DNA from: Holophagales bacterium
GTDB taxonomy: Bacteria > Acidobacteriota > Thermoanaerobaculia > UBA5066
Direction: 5' to 3'
Assembly (NCBI GenBank): GCA_016719485.1
Contig: JADJZB010000002.1
Coordinates: 310,001-374,000, forward strand
DNA length: 64,000 nucleotides
Each line of letters starts with the position of its first letter. Positions within the stretch are counted from its first letter, which is position 1. The position numbers and the translations under genes are program-made. A model generated the notes under the pieces. The model did not search any database. It was not told where the DNA came from and was given only the letters and a program-made list of their open reading frames with translations. This document shows positions 17,510 through 25,054 of the stretch, piece by piece.

Positions 17510-17953
17510 TCAGGAGGCGGGCGCGGTCCCCGTCCAGAGCGCCATCACCTTCCGGACGTACTCCCGCGTTTCGCGATACGGCGGAACGCCGTTGTAGGTC
17601 TCCACGGCCGCCTCCCCGGCGTTGTAGGCGGCCAGGACCTTCTCCACTTCGTGCTCGCCGAATCTCTCCGCAAGGCGCGAGAGGTAGAGCGCCCCTCCAC
17701 CCACGTTCTGTACCGGATCGAAGGACTTCTTCACGCCGAGTCGCCGTGCGGTGGCCGGCATCAGCTGCATCAGGCCTCTCGCTCCTTTCGGCGAAACCGC
17801 CCGCGGCTGCCAGTTCGACTCCACGCGGATGACGGCCGCGACGAGGGCCGGATCGAGGCGGTGCGTGGTGGCGGCCTGCTCCACCAGCCTGGCGTACTTA
17901 CCGGGGGCGGAGTGCTTCGGGCCAGCGGGGGTCCGGATCGACCTCCGCGGCAC
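17510..17953 (-). CDS. Lytic transglycosylase catalytic domain (C-terminal half of a frameshifted gene)
   Basis: The frame encodes a complete SLT-type lysozyme-like domain: YARLVEQAATTHRLDPALVA, the catalytic Glu in VIRVESNW, then SPKGARGLMQLMPATARRLGV, NVGGGALYLSRL and AAYNAGEAAVETYNGVPPYRET. Such enzymes cleave the MurNAc-GlcNAc bond of peptidoglycan in the periplasm. As it stands the protein has no signal peptide, and its first residues (MPRRSIRTPAGPKHS) are not family-like. The preceding frame (17898-18209) supplies a signal peptide and N-terminal domain. Removing one G from the G5 run at 17903-17907 joins them as ...WPEALRPGKYARLVEQ..., so this is probably the 3' part of one gene. Confidence 0.75.
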   Translation of the reverse strand: MPRRSIRTPAGPKHSAPGKYARLVEQAATTHRLDPALVAAVIRVESNWQPRAVSPKGARGLMQLMPATARRLGVKKSFDPVQNVGGGALYLSRLAERFGEHEVEKVLAAYNAGEAAVETYNGVPPYRETREYVRKVMALWTGTAPAS

Positions 17954-18209
17954 CGGAGGGCCGTACCGCCTCGACCGGGGGCGAGAAGTAGTCCTTCGGG
18001 TCGATCTCGTCGTCCACGATCCGCTCGACCCTTTCCATCGGGAGGACCAGCTCTCCCCCGCCGTAGAGCGTGAGGCGGATCCGCTCGTCGCCCACCAGCT
18101 CGTATGCGGTCACCTTCAGGTGCCGCCCCTCCTCGAGGACGACGAGCTCCGCCTCGGCGTACGCCGAGCAGGCGAGGGCCATCAGGGCGACCAGAAGGTG
18201 CCTACGCAC
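17898..18209 (-). CDS. Signal peptide and N-terminal domain of the transglycosylase (5' part of a frameshifted gene)
   Basis: 103 residues from GTG 18209, which overlaps the xerD stop by 8 bases and gives the signal peptide MRRHLLVALMALACSAYAEA. The mature part (LVVLEEGRHLKVTAYELVGD, LTLYGGGELVLPMERVERIV, DDEIDPKDYFSPPVEAVRP) resembles the small beta-rich domain often found before SLT transglycosylase domains. The frame ends at TAA 17898-17900 immediately after a C5 run (minus strand), where the transglycosylase frame takes over. If it is expressed alone it would be a short periplasmic protein. Confidence 0.6.
   Translation of the reverse strand: MRRHLLVALMALACSAYAEAELVVLEEGRHLKVTAYELVGDERIRLTLYGGGELVLPMERVERIVDDEIDPKDYFSPPVEAVRPSGAAEVDPDPRWPEALRPR
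17903..17907 (-). other. Probable single-base indel splitting the transglycosylase gene
   Basis: A five-base homopolymer (G on +, C on -) lies exactly where the two halves change frame. With four bases instead of five the reading frame is continuous and the joined protein has signal peptide, linker and catalytic domain in the expected order. Confidence 0.7.
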
Positions 18210-19128
18210 GGGGGTGGCTCCGGTCGTAGACGCGCCGTACCCGTGCACGAGAGACGTGGGTGTAGATCTCCGTCGTCGCGATGCTCGCGTGGCCCAGCAT
18301 CATCTGGATGGCCCGGAGGTCGGCCTCTCCGTCGACGAGGTGCGTGGCGAAGGAGTGCCGGAGGACGTGGGGCGACACCGCCGCCGGGTCGAGCCCGGCG
18401 TTCCGGGCCGCGGCCTTCAGGACGAGGAAGACCGTCTGTCGCGTCACGGGCTTTGCCCCGGCCCCTGGAAAGAGCCAGGGCGAGGAGGCGGCTCCGCGCC
18501 GGGTCGCCCTCGGGCCAGATATCCATCGTGCGACCCAGCGGGCCGAAGAATCGGCGACGGGGACGACCCTCTCCTTCGCGCCCTTCCCCTTCACGACGAG
18601 GAACCCATCCGCCAGGTGAAGGGAGCCGAGACGAAGCGTCGCCAGCTCGGAGACCCGGACCCCGCACGCGTAGAGGAGCTCGAGCATCGCCTTGTTGCGG
18701 AGCCCTTTCGGGGTTTCCACGTCGGGCGCCTCGAGTAGCCGGTCGACGTCCTCCCGCGAGAGGAGTTTCGGAAGCGTCATCCAGCGGCGCGGGTTCTCGA
18801 GCCCCGACGTCGGGTCGGCCGGAATCCTCTTCTCGGCGAAGAGAAATCGGAACAGGCCCCGGAGGGCCGACGTCGCGCGCGCGATCGAACGGGGAGAAGC
18901 CCCGTCGGACCGACGAAGCCCGAACCATCGGACGAGGTCCTCCCTCCCGACGTCCGCGGTCGAGAGCCCCTCGCGATCGAGGTGCTGGCCGAAGGCCGTC
19001 AGGTCGCGCCGATAGGCCTGCAGGGAGTTCTCCGCGAGACCCTTCTCGACGGCCAGGTGGTCCAGGAAAAGGGGCAGGTCCCGCAGGAAGTACTCGCTCG
19101 GAGGGTCTTTGGCAGGCGGCGAGTCCAC
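18202..19128 (-). CDS. xerD: Tyrosine recombinase XerD/XerC
   Basis: 308-residue site-specific recombinase that resolves chromosome dimers at dif. The N-terminal SAM-like core-binding domain spans about residues 15-105 (FLDHLAVEKGLAENSLQAYRR). The catalytic domain shows the full set: Arg in CGVRVSEL, Lys in GKGAKERVVP, His-x-x-Arg in HVLRHSFATHL, His in LGHASI, and nucleophile Tyr in TEIYTHV. No attachment site or phage gene is adjacent, so a housekeeping Xer role fits. GTG 19128 follows a TAGAAT hexamer by 6 bases. XerC and XerD cannot be cleanly separated here. Confidence 0.9.
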   Translation of the reverse strand: MDSPPAKDPPSEYFLRDLPLFLDHLAVEKGLAENSLQAYRRDLTAFGQHLDREGLSTADVGREDLVRWFGLRRSDGASPRSIARATSALRGLFRFLFAEKRIPADPTSGLENPRRWMTLPKLLSREDVDRLLEAPDVETPKGLRNKAMLELLYACGVRVSELATLRLGSLHLADGFLVVKGKGAKERVVPVADSSARWVARWISGPRATRRGAASSPWLFPGAGAKPVTRQTVFLVLKAAARNAGLDPAAVSPHVLRHSFATHLVDGEADLRAIQMMLGHASIATTEIYTHVSRARVRRVYDRSHPRA

Positions 19129-19134
19129 ACGCTG

Positions 19135-19140
19135 ATTCTA
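19135..19140 (-). promoter_or_regulatory. -10 element of xerD, probably leaderless
   Basis: TAGAAT on the minus strand, 6 bases before the xerD GTG. It lies in the 93-base divergent gap to hppD, which carries the same hexamer on the other strand. Confidence 0.45.
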
Positions 19141-19208
19141 CGGAGGCCGTCCTGCCGGCGTCGCCGCGGCCTGGTCGCAGGCTCCGGTTCTGCCAACCCT
19201 GAACCCCT

Positions 19209-19214
19209 TAGAAT
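19209..19214 (+). promoter_or_regulatory. -10 element of hppD, probably leaderless
   Basis: TAGAAT followed by seven bases (ccgtctc) and the ATG at 19222, with no Shine-Dalgarno between. Confidence 0.45.
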
Positions 19215-19221
19215 CCGTCTC

Positions 19222-20385
19222 ATGAGCCAGGAACTCGGCATCGTCGGCTACGACTCCTTCCACTTCATCGTCGAGGATCTCGAGAGGAGCCGTCGCTTCT
19301 ACACCGAGGCCCTCGGGTTCACGGAGGTCGCCCGCGCGTCACGCGAGAAGGTCGAAAAAGGAGGCGAGGAGGCGAGCGTCTTCGGCGCGGGACAGATCCG
19401 CGTCCTCGTTTCGACCCCGGCCCGCCCGGACTCGCGCGCGGCCCGCTGGCTTCGGATTCATCCCGACGGCATCTCCTCCCTCGCTTTTCGCGTCCGCGAC
19501 GTCGATGCCGCGTGGCGTTTCCTCGAGCCCCGCGGCGCGACGTTTCTCTCCGACGTCCAGACTCACGAGGAAGGAGACGGCTACTTCCGTACCTTCTCCA
19601 TCGCCACGCCCCTCGACGACGTGACGTTCCGCTTCATCGAGCGGCGCGGCAGCTACAGCCCGTTCGCACCGGACTTCGAGCCGGTCGGCGACGGCGTTCC
19701 CAGGGAGAACCCGCACGGCTTCGCCACGATCGACCACGTCACGTCGAACGCCTACACGATGCTCCCGGTCGTGAACTGGTATCGGGACGTCCTCGGATTC
19801 AGCCGGTACTGGGACGTCGAGTTCCACACCTCCGAGGTCGACGGCGGCCGGAAGATGACGGGGTCGGGCCTGCGGTCGATCGTCATGGCCGACCCTGGGA
19901 GCGGCATCAAGTTCGCGACGAACGAACCGATGCGCCCCTACTTCCGCGACAGCCAGATCAATCGCTTCTGCGAGGACCACCACGGGGCGGGCGTGCAGCA
20001 CATCGCGTTCCTCGTCAAGGAGATCATCCCCGCGGTCGAGAGCCTCAGGGAGCGCGGGGTGAAATTCCTGACCGCCCCCGAGGCCTACTACGACCGCCTC
20101 CCGGTCCGGCTCGAAGAAGCGAAGGTCTCGAACGTGGCCGAGTCGATGGAGGCTCTCCGCCGGAACCACATCCTCGTGGACGGCAAGGACGACCGGTACA
20201 TGCTCCAGATCTTCATGCTCGATGCCGGCGCGCTCTACGGCGACCACCGGGCGGGCCCGTTCTTCTACGAGGTGATCCAGCGGGAGGGGGACAAGGGGTT
20301 CGGCTACGGGAACTTCCGGGCCCTCTTCGAGTCGATCGAATCGGCCCAGCGCACCGAACCGAGCCCCCTCGAGGTCGTCGGCTGA
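19222..20385 (+). CDS. hppD: 4-hydroxyphenylpyruvate dioxygenase
   Basis: 387-residue Fe(II) enzyme converting 4-hydroxyphenylpyruvate to homogentisate in tyrosine catabolism. ATG 19222 gives MSQELGIVGYDSFHFIVEDL. It has two vicinal-oxygen-chelate repeats. The predicted iron ligands are H172 (TIDHVTSN), H260 (VQHIAF) and E350 (FFYEVIQR). The C terminus IQREGDKGFGYGNFRALFESIE is the family signature. hmgA begins one base after its stop and consumes its product, so the two genes form a pathway pair. Confidence 0.95.
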   Translation: MSQELGIVGYDSFHFIVEDLERSRRFYTEALGFTEVARASREKVEKGGEEASVFGAGQIRVLVSTPARPDSRAARWLRIHPDGISSLAFRVRDVDAAWRFLEPRGATFLSDVQTHEEGDGYFRTFSIATPLDDVTFRFIERRGSYSPFAPDFEPVGDGVPRENPHGFATIDHVTSNAYTMLPVVNWYRDVLGFSRYWDVEFHTSEVDGGRKMTGSGLRSIVMADPGSGIKFATNEPMRPYFRDSQINRFCEDHHGAGVQHIAFLVKEIIPAVESLRERGVKFLTAPEAYYDRLPVRLEEAKVSNVAESMEALRRNHILVDGKDDRYMLQIFMLDAGALYGDHRAGPFFYEVIQREGDKGFGYGNFRALFESIESAQRTEPSPLEVVG

Positions 20386-20386
20386 G

Positions 20387-21544
20387 ATGATCGACCGGAT
20401 GCAGCTCGGCGAGGTGCCGCCAAAACCCCACATCGCGTTCCGGTCCTCGTCGGGCGACCTCCGCCACGAGGAGTGCTTCACCCGGGTCGGCTTCGACGGC
20501 GAGTTCTCGATCCTCTACCACGAGCGCCCGCCAACGGCCGACCGGACGATCGGACCTGCCGAGCCGGGCCCCTTCGAGCGGAAGGCCCCGAAGTTCGCTC
20601 CGGAGGAGCCGCTCAAGCGCCGCCTCGTCCGCGGCGAGAGCGCGCCGCCCGGATGGACCCCCATCTGCGGCAACGCCGACGTCGTCGTCTCGCTGTTCGA
20701 GCTCCCCGCCGACGCTCCCTCCGAGGCCGGCCTGGCCAACGGCGACGGTGACGACCTCCTCTACGTCACCTCGGGCCGGGCCACGCTCGAGACGCCCTTC
20801 GGAGACCTCGACGTCGAGGAGGGGGACTACGTCCTCGTCCCGCGCAGCGTGGTCCACCGCTGGCGGATTTCCGAGCGGCTTTCGGGAATCGCGTTCGAGC
20901 TCCGGGGCGGGTTCCACGTCCCCGCACAGTTCCGCAACCCCGTCGGTCAGCTCCGGATGGACGCTCCGTACACCCACCGCGACTTCAAGCGTCCCGCGTT
21001 CCGCGGTCCGCGGCCCGGTCCGCGGGAGATCCTCGTCAAGAAGGGCGATCGTTTCGTTCGCCGCGAGCCGGTGGAATCGCCGTTCGACGTCGTCGGGTGG
21101 GACGGCACCGTCTGGCCGTTCGCGTTCCCGATCCTGGCTTACCAGGCGAAGACGGGGCTCGTTCACCTCCCGCCGACGATCCACTCCACGTTCGCGGCCC
21201 GGGGGGTCCTCGTCTGCTCGTTCGTGCCGCGCGTCACCGACTTCCACCCCCAGGCGATCCCCTGCCCCTACCCTCACTCCTCGGTCGACTGCGACGAGCT
21301 GATCTACTACGTGCGCGGCAACTTCACGAGCCGGCGGGGCGTCGGGCCGAGAGCGGTCTCGATCCACCCCGCGGGAATCCCGCACGGCCCGCACCCCGGT
21401 GCGTACGAGGCCTCCATCGGATCGAAGTCGACCGACGAGCTCGCCGTCATGATCGACACGTTCCTTCCCCTTCACGTCACCGAGCAGGGCCTCGCCCTGG
21501 AGCACTCCGGCTACCACGACTCCTGGGTCCCGAAAGCGCCGTGA
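20387..21544 (+). CDS. hmgA: Homogentisate 1,2-dioxygenase
   Basis: 385-residue cupin-fold Fe(II) dioxygenase that opens the homogentisate ring to maleylacetoacetate. It starts MIDRMQLGEVPPKPHIAFR. Iron-ligand regions visible are HSSVDCDELIYYVRG and GIPHGPHPG. It is shorter than the ~430-450 residue human/Pseudomonas type but fits the compact bacterial group. The stop TGA overlaps the GTG of the next gene (GTGA at 21541-21544). The later steps (maleylacetoacetate isomerase, fumarylacetoacetase) are not in the window. Confidence 0.92.
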   Translation: MIDRMQLGEVPPKPHIAFRSSSGDLRHEECFTRVGFDGEFSILYHERPPTADRTIGPAEPGPFERKAPKFAPEEPLKRRLVRGESAPPGWTPICGNADVVVSLFELPADAPSEAGLANGDGDDLLYVTSGRATLETPFGDLDVEEGDYVLVPRSVVHRWRISERLSGIAFELRGGFHVPAQFRNPVGQLRMDAPYTHRDFKRPAFRGPRPGPREILVKKGDRFVRREPVESPFDVVGWDGTVWPFAFPILAYQAKTGLVHLPPTIHSTFAARGVLVCSFVPRVTDFHPQAIPCPYPHSSVDCDELIYYVRGNFTSRRGVGPRAVSIHPAGIPHGPHPGAYEASIGSKSTDELAVMIDTFLPLHVTEQGLALEHSGYHDSWVPKAP

Positions 21545-22836
21545 GCGCGACCCTTCGCCTGGGTCTCCTCGGCTTCGGCACCGTTGGCAAAGCCGTCGTC
21601 CGCCTCCTGCAGGCCGAATCCGGGAGGCTCCACCGGCAGCTCGGAATCGACCTCCGGTTCGTCGCCGTTGCCAGCCGAGCCCTCGGGCACAGATCCGTGG
21701 AAGGCCTGCCCGACGGGGCCCGGATCACGGACGATCTCCTCGCCGTCGCCACGGCGCCCGACGTCGACGTCGTCGTCGAGCTCCTCGGAGGGCTCGACCC
21801 GGCAGGTCCGCTTCTCGTCGCGGCGCTCGGGGCCGGCAAGAGCGTCGTCACGGCCAACAAGGCCCTCCTCGCGGCCCGGGGCGCGGAGCTCGCCCGGCTC
21901 GCGCGGGACCAGCGCGTCACCCTCGCGTTCGAGGCGTCCGTCGCGGGCGGCGTTCCGATCCTGCGCGCGGTCCGGGAGAGCTTCGCCGGGGACCGCATCG
22001 ACTCCGTCTCGGGCATCCTCAACGGCACCTGCAATTTCGTCCTGACCGAGATGGCGCGGACCTCCCGGCCCTACGCCGGGGTCCTGGCCGAGGCCCAGGC
22101 ACTCGGGTACGCCGAGGCCGATCCGGCTGCGGACGTGGAAGGCACCGACGCCGCGTGCAAGCTCGCGCTCCTCGCCAGGCTCGCGTTCGGGCAGGAAGTG
22201 CCGCTCGAAGCCGTTCGGACGGAAGGGATCACGCGTCTCCAGCCGGTCGACTTCGTCTACGCCGGGATGCTGGGCCGAACGCCGCGGCAGCTCGGGATCG
22301 CGCGCCGGCTGCCCGACGACCGCCTTCTCCTCTCGGTGAGGACGCACCTCGTCTCGAACGACGCGATGCTGGCCCGCGTCGACGGCCCCTTCAACGCCGT
22401 CCAGGTCTCGACGGCCCGCGGGGGAGACTTCGTCTTTTCCGGTCGCGGAGCCGGAGGGGATCCCACGGCGACGGCCGTCCTGGGCGACCTCCTCGAGATC
22501 GCCCGCCGGGGACGTTCGTCCGGTGTGCCACCCTTCGGGGCCGAAGAGCCCGCCTCTTTCAAGCCAGCCCGTCCCGCCGACTCGGTCGCCCCGTTCTACC
22601 TTAGGTTCGTCGTGAAAGACCGCCCCGGGATCCTCGCCGAGCTCGCCTCGGTCCTCGCCCGCCACGACGTGAACGTCGACGCCGTGTTCCAGGCCCCGTG
22701 GAGCGGGAAGTCCGCGCTTCCGTTCGTCGTCACCCTCGAGCCCGTCGACGAGGAGCGCCTCGGCCGCGCGCTCGTCGAGCTCGCCGCACTCCCCTTTCAC
22801 GTCGAGGCGCCGCTCGCCCTTCCGATGACCGCCTGA
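21541..22836 (+). CDS. hom: Homoserine dehydrogenase with ACT domain
   Basis: 431 residues; reduces aspartate semialdehyde to homoserine for threonine, methionine and isoleucine synthesis. GTG 21541 overlaps the hmgA stop. The Rossmann motif is LGLLGFGTVGKAVVRLL, then NKALLAARG, the catalytic-region GGVPILRAVRESFAGD and SGILNGTCNFVLTEM, and GYAEADPAADVEGTDAACKL. The last ~80 residues are an ACT domain (FYLRFVVKDRPGILAELASV), which usually senses threonine. Its coupling to a tyrosine-degradation gene is unexpected. Confidence 0.95.
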   Translation: MSATLRLGLLGFGTVGKAVVRLLQAESGRLHRQLGIDLRFVAVASRALGHRSVEGLPDGARITDDLLAVATAPDVDVVVELLGGLDPAGPLLVAALGAGKSVVTANKALLAARGAELARLARDQRVTLAFEASVAGGVPILRAVRESFAGDRIDSVSGILNGTCNFVLTEMARTSRPYAGVLAEAQALGYAEADPAADVEGTDAACKLALLARLAFGQEVPLEAVRTEGITRLQPVDFVYAGMLGRTPRQLGIARRLPDDRLLLSVRTHLVSNDAMLARVDGPFNAVQVSTARGGDFVFSGRGAGGDPTATAVLGDLLEIARRGRSSGVPPFGAEEPASFKPARPADSVAPFYLRFVVKDRPGILAELASVLARHDVNVDAVFQAPWSGKSALPFVVTLEPVDEERLGRALVELAALPFHVEAPLALPMTA

Positions 22837-22857
22837 CGCCGCCGCCCGGGACGGCTC

Positions 22858-23724
22858 CTACTTCCCCTGGATCGAACCGATCTCGAGCACGCGCCGGAGC
22901 GGCCAGTCCCCCTCGGAGACCTTCTCGACGCTCCGGAACGTGAGCTTCACGTCGGGCCAGTCGGGGCTCGAGGCGATCGGGATCTCGACGTCCTGCACGT
23001 ACCCCTTCTCCTTGTGCAGCCACAGGAGGCCTTCTTCGGAACCCAGGGCCGGCCCTGTGATGCTGTATTTCAGGCACGAGATCCCGTCCCGGTCGACGTC
23101 CTCCACGTACGCCACCGTCGCCGTGCCGGCAGAAACGAGGAAGTTCGGGCTCTCGGGCCCAACCTTCAGGTTCTCGAGAAGGACGCCGACGTCGACCGAA
23201 CTCTGCGGTTGCGCAAGGTGCAGCAAGGCAATTCCGAGCGTGACGAAGTCGAGGCTGTAGATATGGGCGGGCAGCTGCACCAGCGGAATGCTGAACGCCG
23301 TGGCACCGGGCGCACCCCGGTAGAGCGCCGGGTCCTCGACCGTCATCGCCAGCGCGTCACCGGAGAAGGTCCCGGTCGCGAGCCGCCGTCTGCCGCCGTC
23401 CTTCGCCTCGCTCCAGAGCTCGAACTGGCGAAGGGTGAAGGTGGCCCAGTTCATCTCGGCCGTCAGATACCGGCCTTCAGGAACACCCGGCGACACCTGC
23501 AGGATCTCGATGCGCTTCTTGTCCGGAACGTAGACGAGAACGCTGCCGCTCTTCGTGCCGGCAAGGTCAGACCGGACGTAGGTGTAGAGCATTCCCTGCT
23601 CAACCTTGCCGCTCTTGAACTTGAACTGCTTCACGGACGAGCCGGGCTTGCCCTGCGCCCTCGCCGTTCCGGCTGTCAGCGCCACACCCAGGGCAACTGC
23701 GAAGACCGCCCGATTCACCCTCAT
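22858..23724 (-). CDS. Exported protein of unknown function
   Basis: 288 residues from ATG 23724, preceded by a strong agaggagggg ribosome-binding site. Signal peptide: MRVNRAVFAVALGVALTAG followed by TARAQG. The mature protein is beta-rich with repeated short strands (KSGKVEQGMLYTYVRSDLAG, GSVLVYVPDKKRIEILQVSP and on) and one cysteine. It looks like a periplasmic lipocalin/beta-barrel-like fold, but I see no named family motif or active site. It converges on hom and diverges from the asparaginase-like gene. Confidence 0.75.
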   Translation of the reverse strand: MRVNRAVFAVALGVALTAGTARAQGKPGSSVKQFKFKSGKVEQGMLYTYVRSDLAGTKSGSVLVYVPDKKRIEILQVSPGVPEGRYLTAEMNWATFTLRQFELWSEAKDGGRRRLATGTFSGDALAMTVEDPALYRGAPGATAFSIPLVQLPAHIYSLDFVTLGIALLHLAQPQSSVDVGVLLENLKVGPESPNFLVSAGTATVAYVEDVDRDGISCLKYSITGPALGSEEGLLWLHKEKGYVQDVEIPIASSPDWPDVKLTFRSVEKVSEGDWPLRRVLEIGSIQGK

Positions 23725-23859
23725 GATCCCCTCCTCTGAGGCCTCCTGGCCCCCTCCCCGACACCCGCCCTCGCGAGAGACACGAACGTAGCGGAGATCG
23801 CCCGACCGTTCAAGAGAAAAGCAGGACCAGGACGGGCGAGTCCAGCGGGGCTCCCCCGC

Positions 23860-23865
23860 TATCAT
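23860..23865 (+). promoter_or_regulatory. -10-like element and ribosome-binding site of the asparaginase-like gene
   Basis: TATCAT lies 15 bases before ATG 23881; the intervening bases carry a GGAGG ribosome-binding site at about 23871-23875, so a short-leader mRNA is likely. The rest of the 156-base divergent gap 23725-23880 shows no gene. Confidence 0.35.
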
Positions 23866-23880
23866 CGGTCGGAGGCTTCC

Positions 23881-24369
23881 ATGGCCATCAGGCTTCTCAT
23901 CACCGGCGGCACGTTCGACAAGGACTACGACGAGCTGGCCGGAAAGCTCTACTTTCACGACACCCACGTCCACGAGATGCTCAAGCTCGGCCGGTGCCAG
24001 CTGGAGATTCGCGTCAGGACCGTGATGATGGTCGACAGCCTCGAGATGACCGATTCCGACCGGGAGATCATCAAGGGGGTCTGCGAGAAATCCGAGGAGG
24101 ACCAGATCGTCGTCACTCACGGCACCGACACGATGGCCGAGACGGCCAGGGTCCTCGGAGAGGCCGCCCTCCCCAGGACGATCGTCCTGACCGGGGCGAT
24201 GATCCCGTACGCCTTCGGCAGCTCCGACGGACTCTTCAACCTCGGGAGCGCGCTGTCGTTCGTCCAGGTCCTTCCGCACGGGGTCTACGTCGCCATGAAC
24301 GGAATGGTCTTCCCCTGGGACGACGTTCGAAAGAACCGGGACCTCGGGGTGTTCCAGAAGCTCGCTTGA
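23881..24369 (+). CDS. Asparaginase-like protein, N-terminal domain only
   Basis: 162 residues matching only the N-terminal catalytic domain of L-asparaginase/glutaminase. The first catalytic Thr is in ITGGTFDKDY and the second motif is VTHGTDTMAETARVL, followed by RTIVLTGAMIPYAFGSSDGL. The C-terminal domain of full asparaginases (~320-340 residues) is absent, and the frame ends with its own stop, so this is a genuine short form and not an obvious truncation. Activity on asparagine is plausible but unproven. The methyltransferase gene starts two bases after the stop. Confidence 0.85.
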   Translation: MAIRLLITGGTFDKDYDELAGKLYFHDTHVHEMLKLGRCQLEIRVRTVMMVDSLEMTDSDREIIKGVCEKSEEDQIVVTHGTDTMAETARVLGEAALPRTIVLTGAMIPYAFGSSDGLFNLGSALSFVQVLPHGVYVAMNGMVFPWDDVRKNRDLGVFQKLA

Positions 24370-24371
24370 GC

Positions 24372-24953
24372 ATGAGGGGCATCGAGCAGATTCCGGCCCT
24401 CTACGATGCCGGCCTCGGCCTCCTCGAGGCGACCGGCCTCGGACGCTGGCGGCGCTGGCTCGCGTCCGGCGCGCGAGGGCGGGTCATGGACCTCGGGTGC
24501 GGAACGGGCCGGAACCTGCCCCTCTTCGAAGGCGGCGTCCACCCGTTCGGTCTCGATCCGTGCATCGAGACCCTCCGGGCGGCCCGTCGGAGGCGACCCG
24601 GGGTCCCCATCGTTCTCGGTACGGCCGAACGACTCCCGTTCCGCTCCGGTGCCTTCGACACGGTCGTCTCGGGCCTCGTCTTCTGCTCCGTCTCGGAGCC
24701 CCCTCGCGCTTTCGCCGAGGTCCGGCGCGTCCTCGCCCCCGGCGGCACGTTCCGGATGCTGGAGCACGTCCGGGCAACGACCCCGATTCACGCCCGGCTT
24801 CAGGACGCGGTCCAGCCTCTCTGGACGCGTCTCACCGGCGGTTGCCGGCCCAATCGCGACACCGAGGCGGCCCTCCGGACCGCGCAGTTCCAGGTGGACG
24901 AAGCGTCCCGCCGGGCGAGCGGAACGATGCGCCGGCTCGTCGCGCGCCCCTGA
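24372..24953 (+). CDS. Class I SAM-dependent methyltransferase
   Basis: 193-residue methyltransferase of the Methyltransf_11/UbiE-like fold. The SAM motif VMDLGCGTGRNLPLFEGG is near residue 38, followed by the acidic loop FGLDPCIETL, the VLGTAERLPF motif, and the post-motif VRRVLAPGGTFRMLEHVR. The LEHVR ending of that segment resembles phospholipid and METTL7-like methyltransferases. The substrate is unknown. ATG 24372 lies 2 bases after the asparaginase-like stop, so the two are co-transcribed. Confidence 0.85.
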   Translation: MRGIEQIPALYDAGLGLLEATGLGRWRRWLASGARGRVMDLGCGTGRNLPLFEGGVHPFGLDPCIETLRAARRRRPGVPIVLGTAERLPFRSGAFDTVVSGLVFCSVSEPPRAFAEVRRVLAPGGTFRMLEHVRATTPIHARLQDAVQPLWTRLTGGCRPNRDTEAALRTAQFQVDEASRRASGTMRRLVARP

Positions 24954-24994
24954 CGGGCACGACGATCTGCGGAGCATTCCGGTCTCCTTGGCGG

Positions 24995-25000
24995 TACGAT
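24995..25000 (+). promoter_or_regulatory. -10-like element of glnA
   Basis: TACGAT lies 54 bases upstream of the glnA ATG; a gaagggagag ribosome-binding site is at about 25038-25047. I looked for a sigma-54 type GG/GC pair in the gap and saw none convincing. Confidence 0.3.
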
Positions 25001-25054
25001 GGCCGGCCGCGCCGGGCCGGGGGTGGCGAGGCGCGCCGAAGGGAGAGACCCGTC

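Noticed and set aside
18202..19128. Phage or integrative-element integrase
   Set aside because: Sequence fits housekeeping XerC/D and no att-like repeat, tRNA or phage gene is adjacent.
24954..25054. Sigma-54 promoter for glnA
   Set aside because: ttggcggtacgatggc has a TGGC but no properly spaced TTGC; not convincing.
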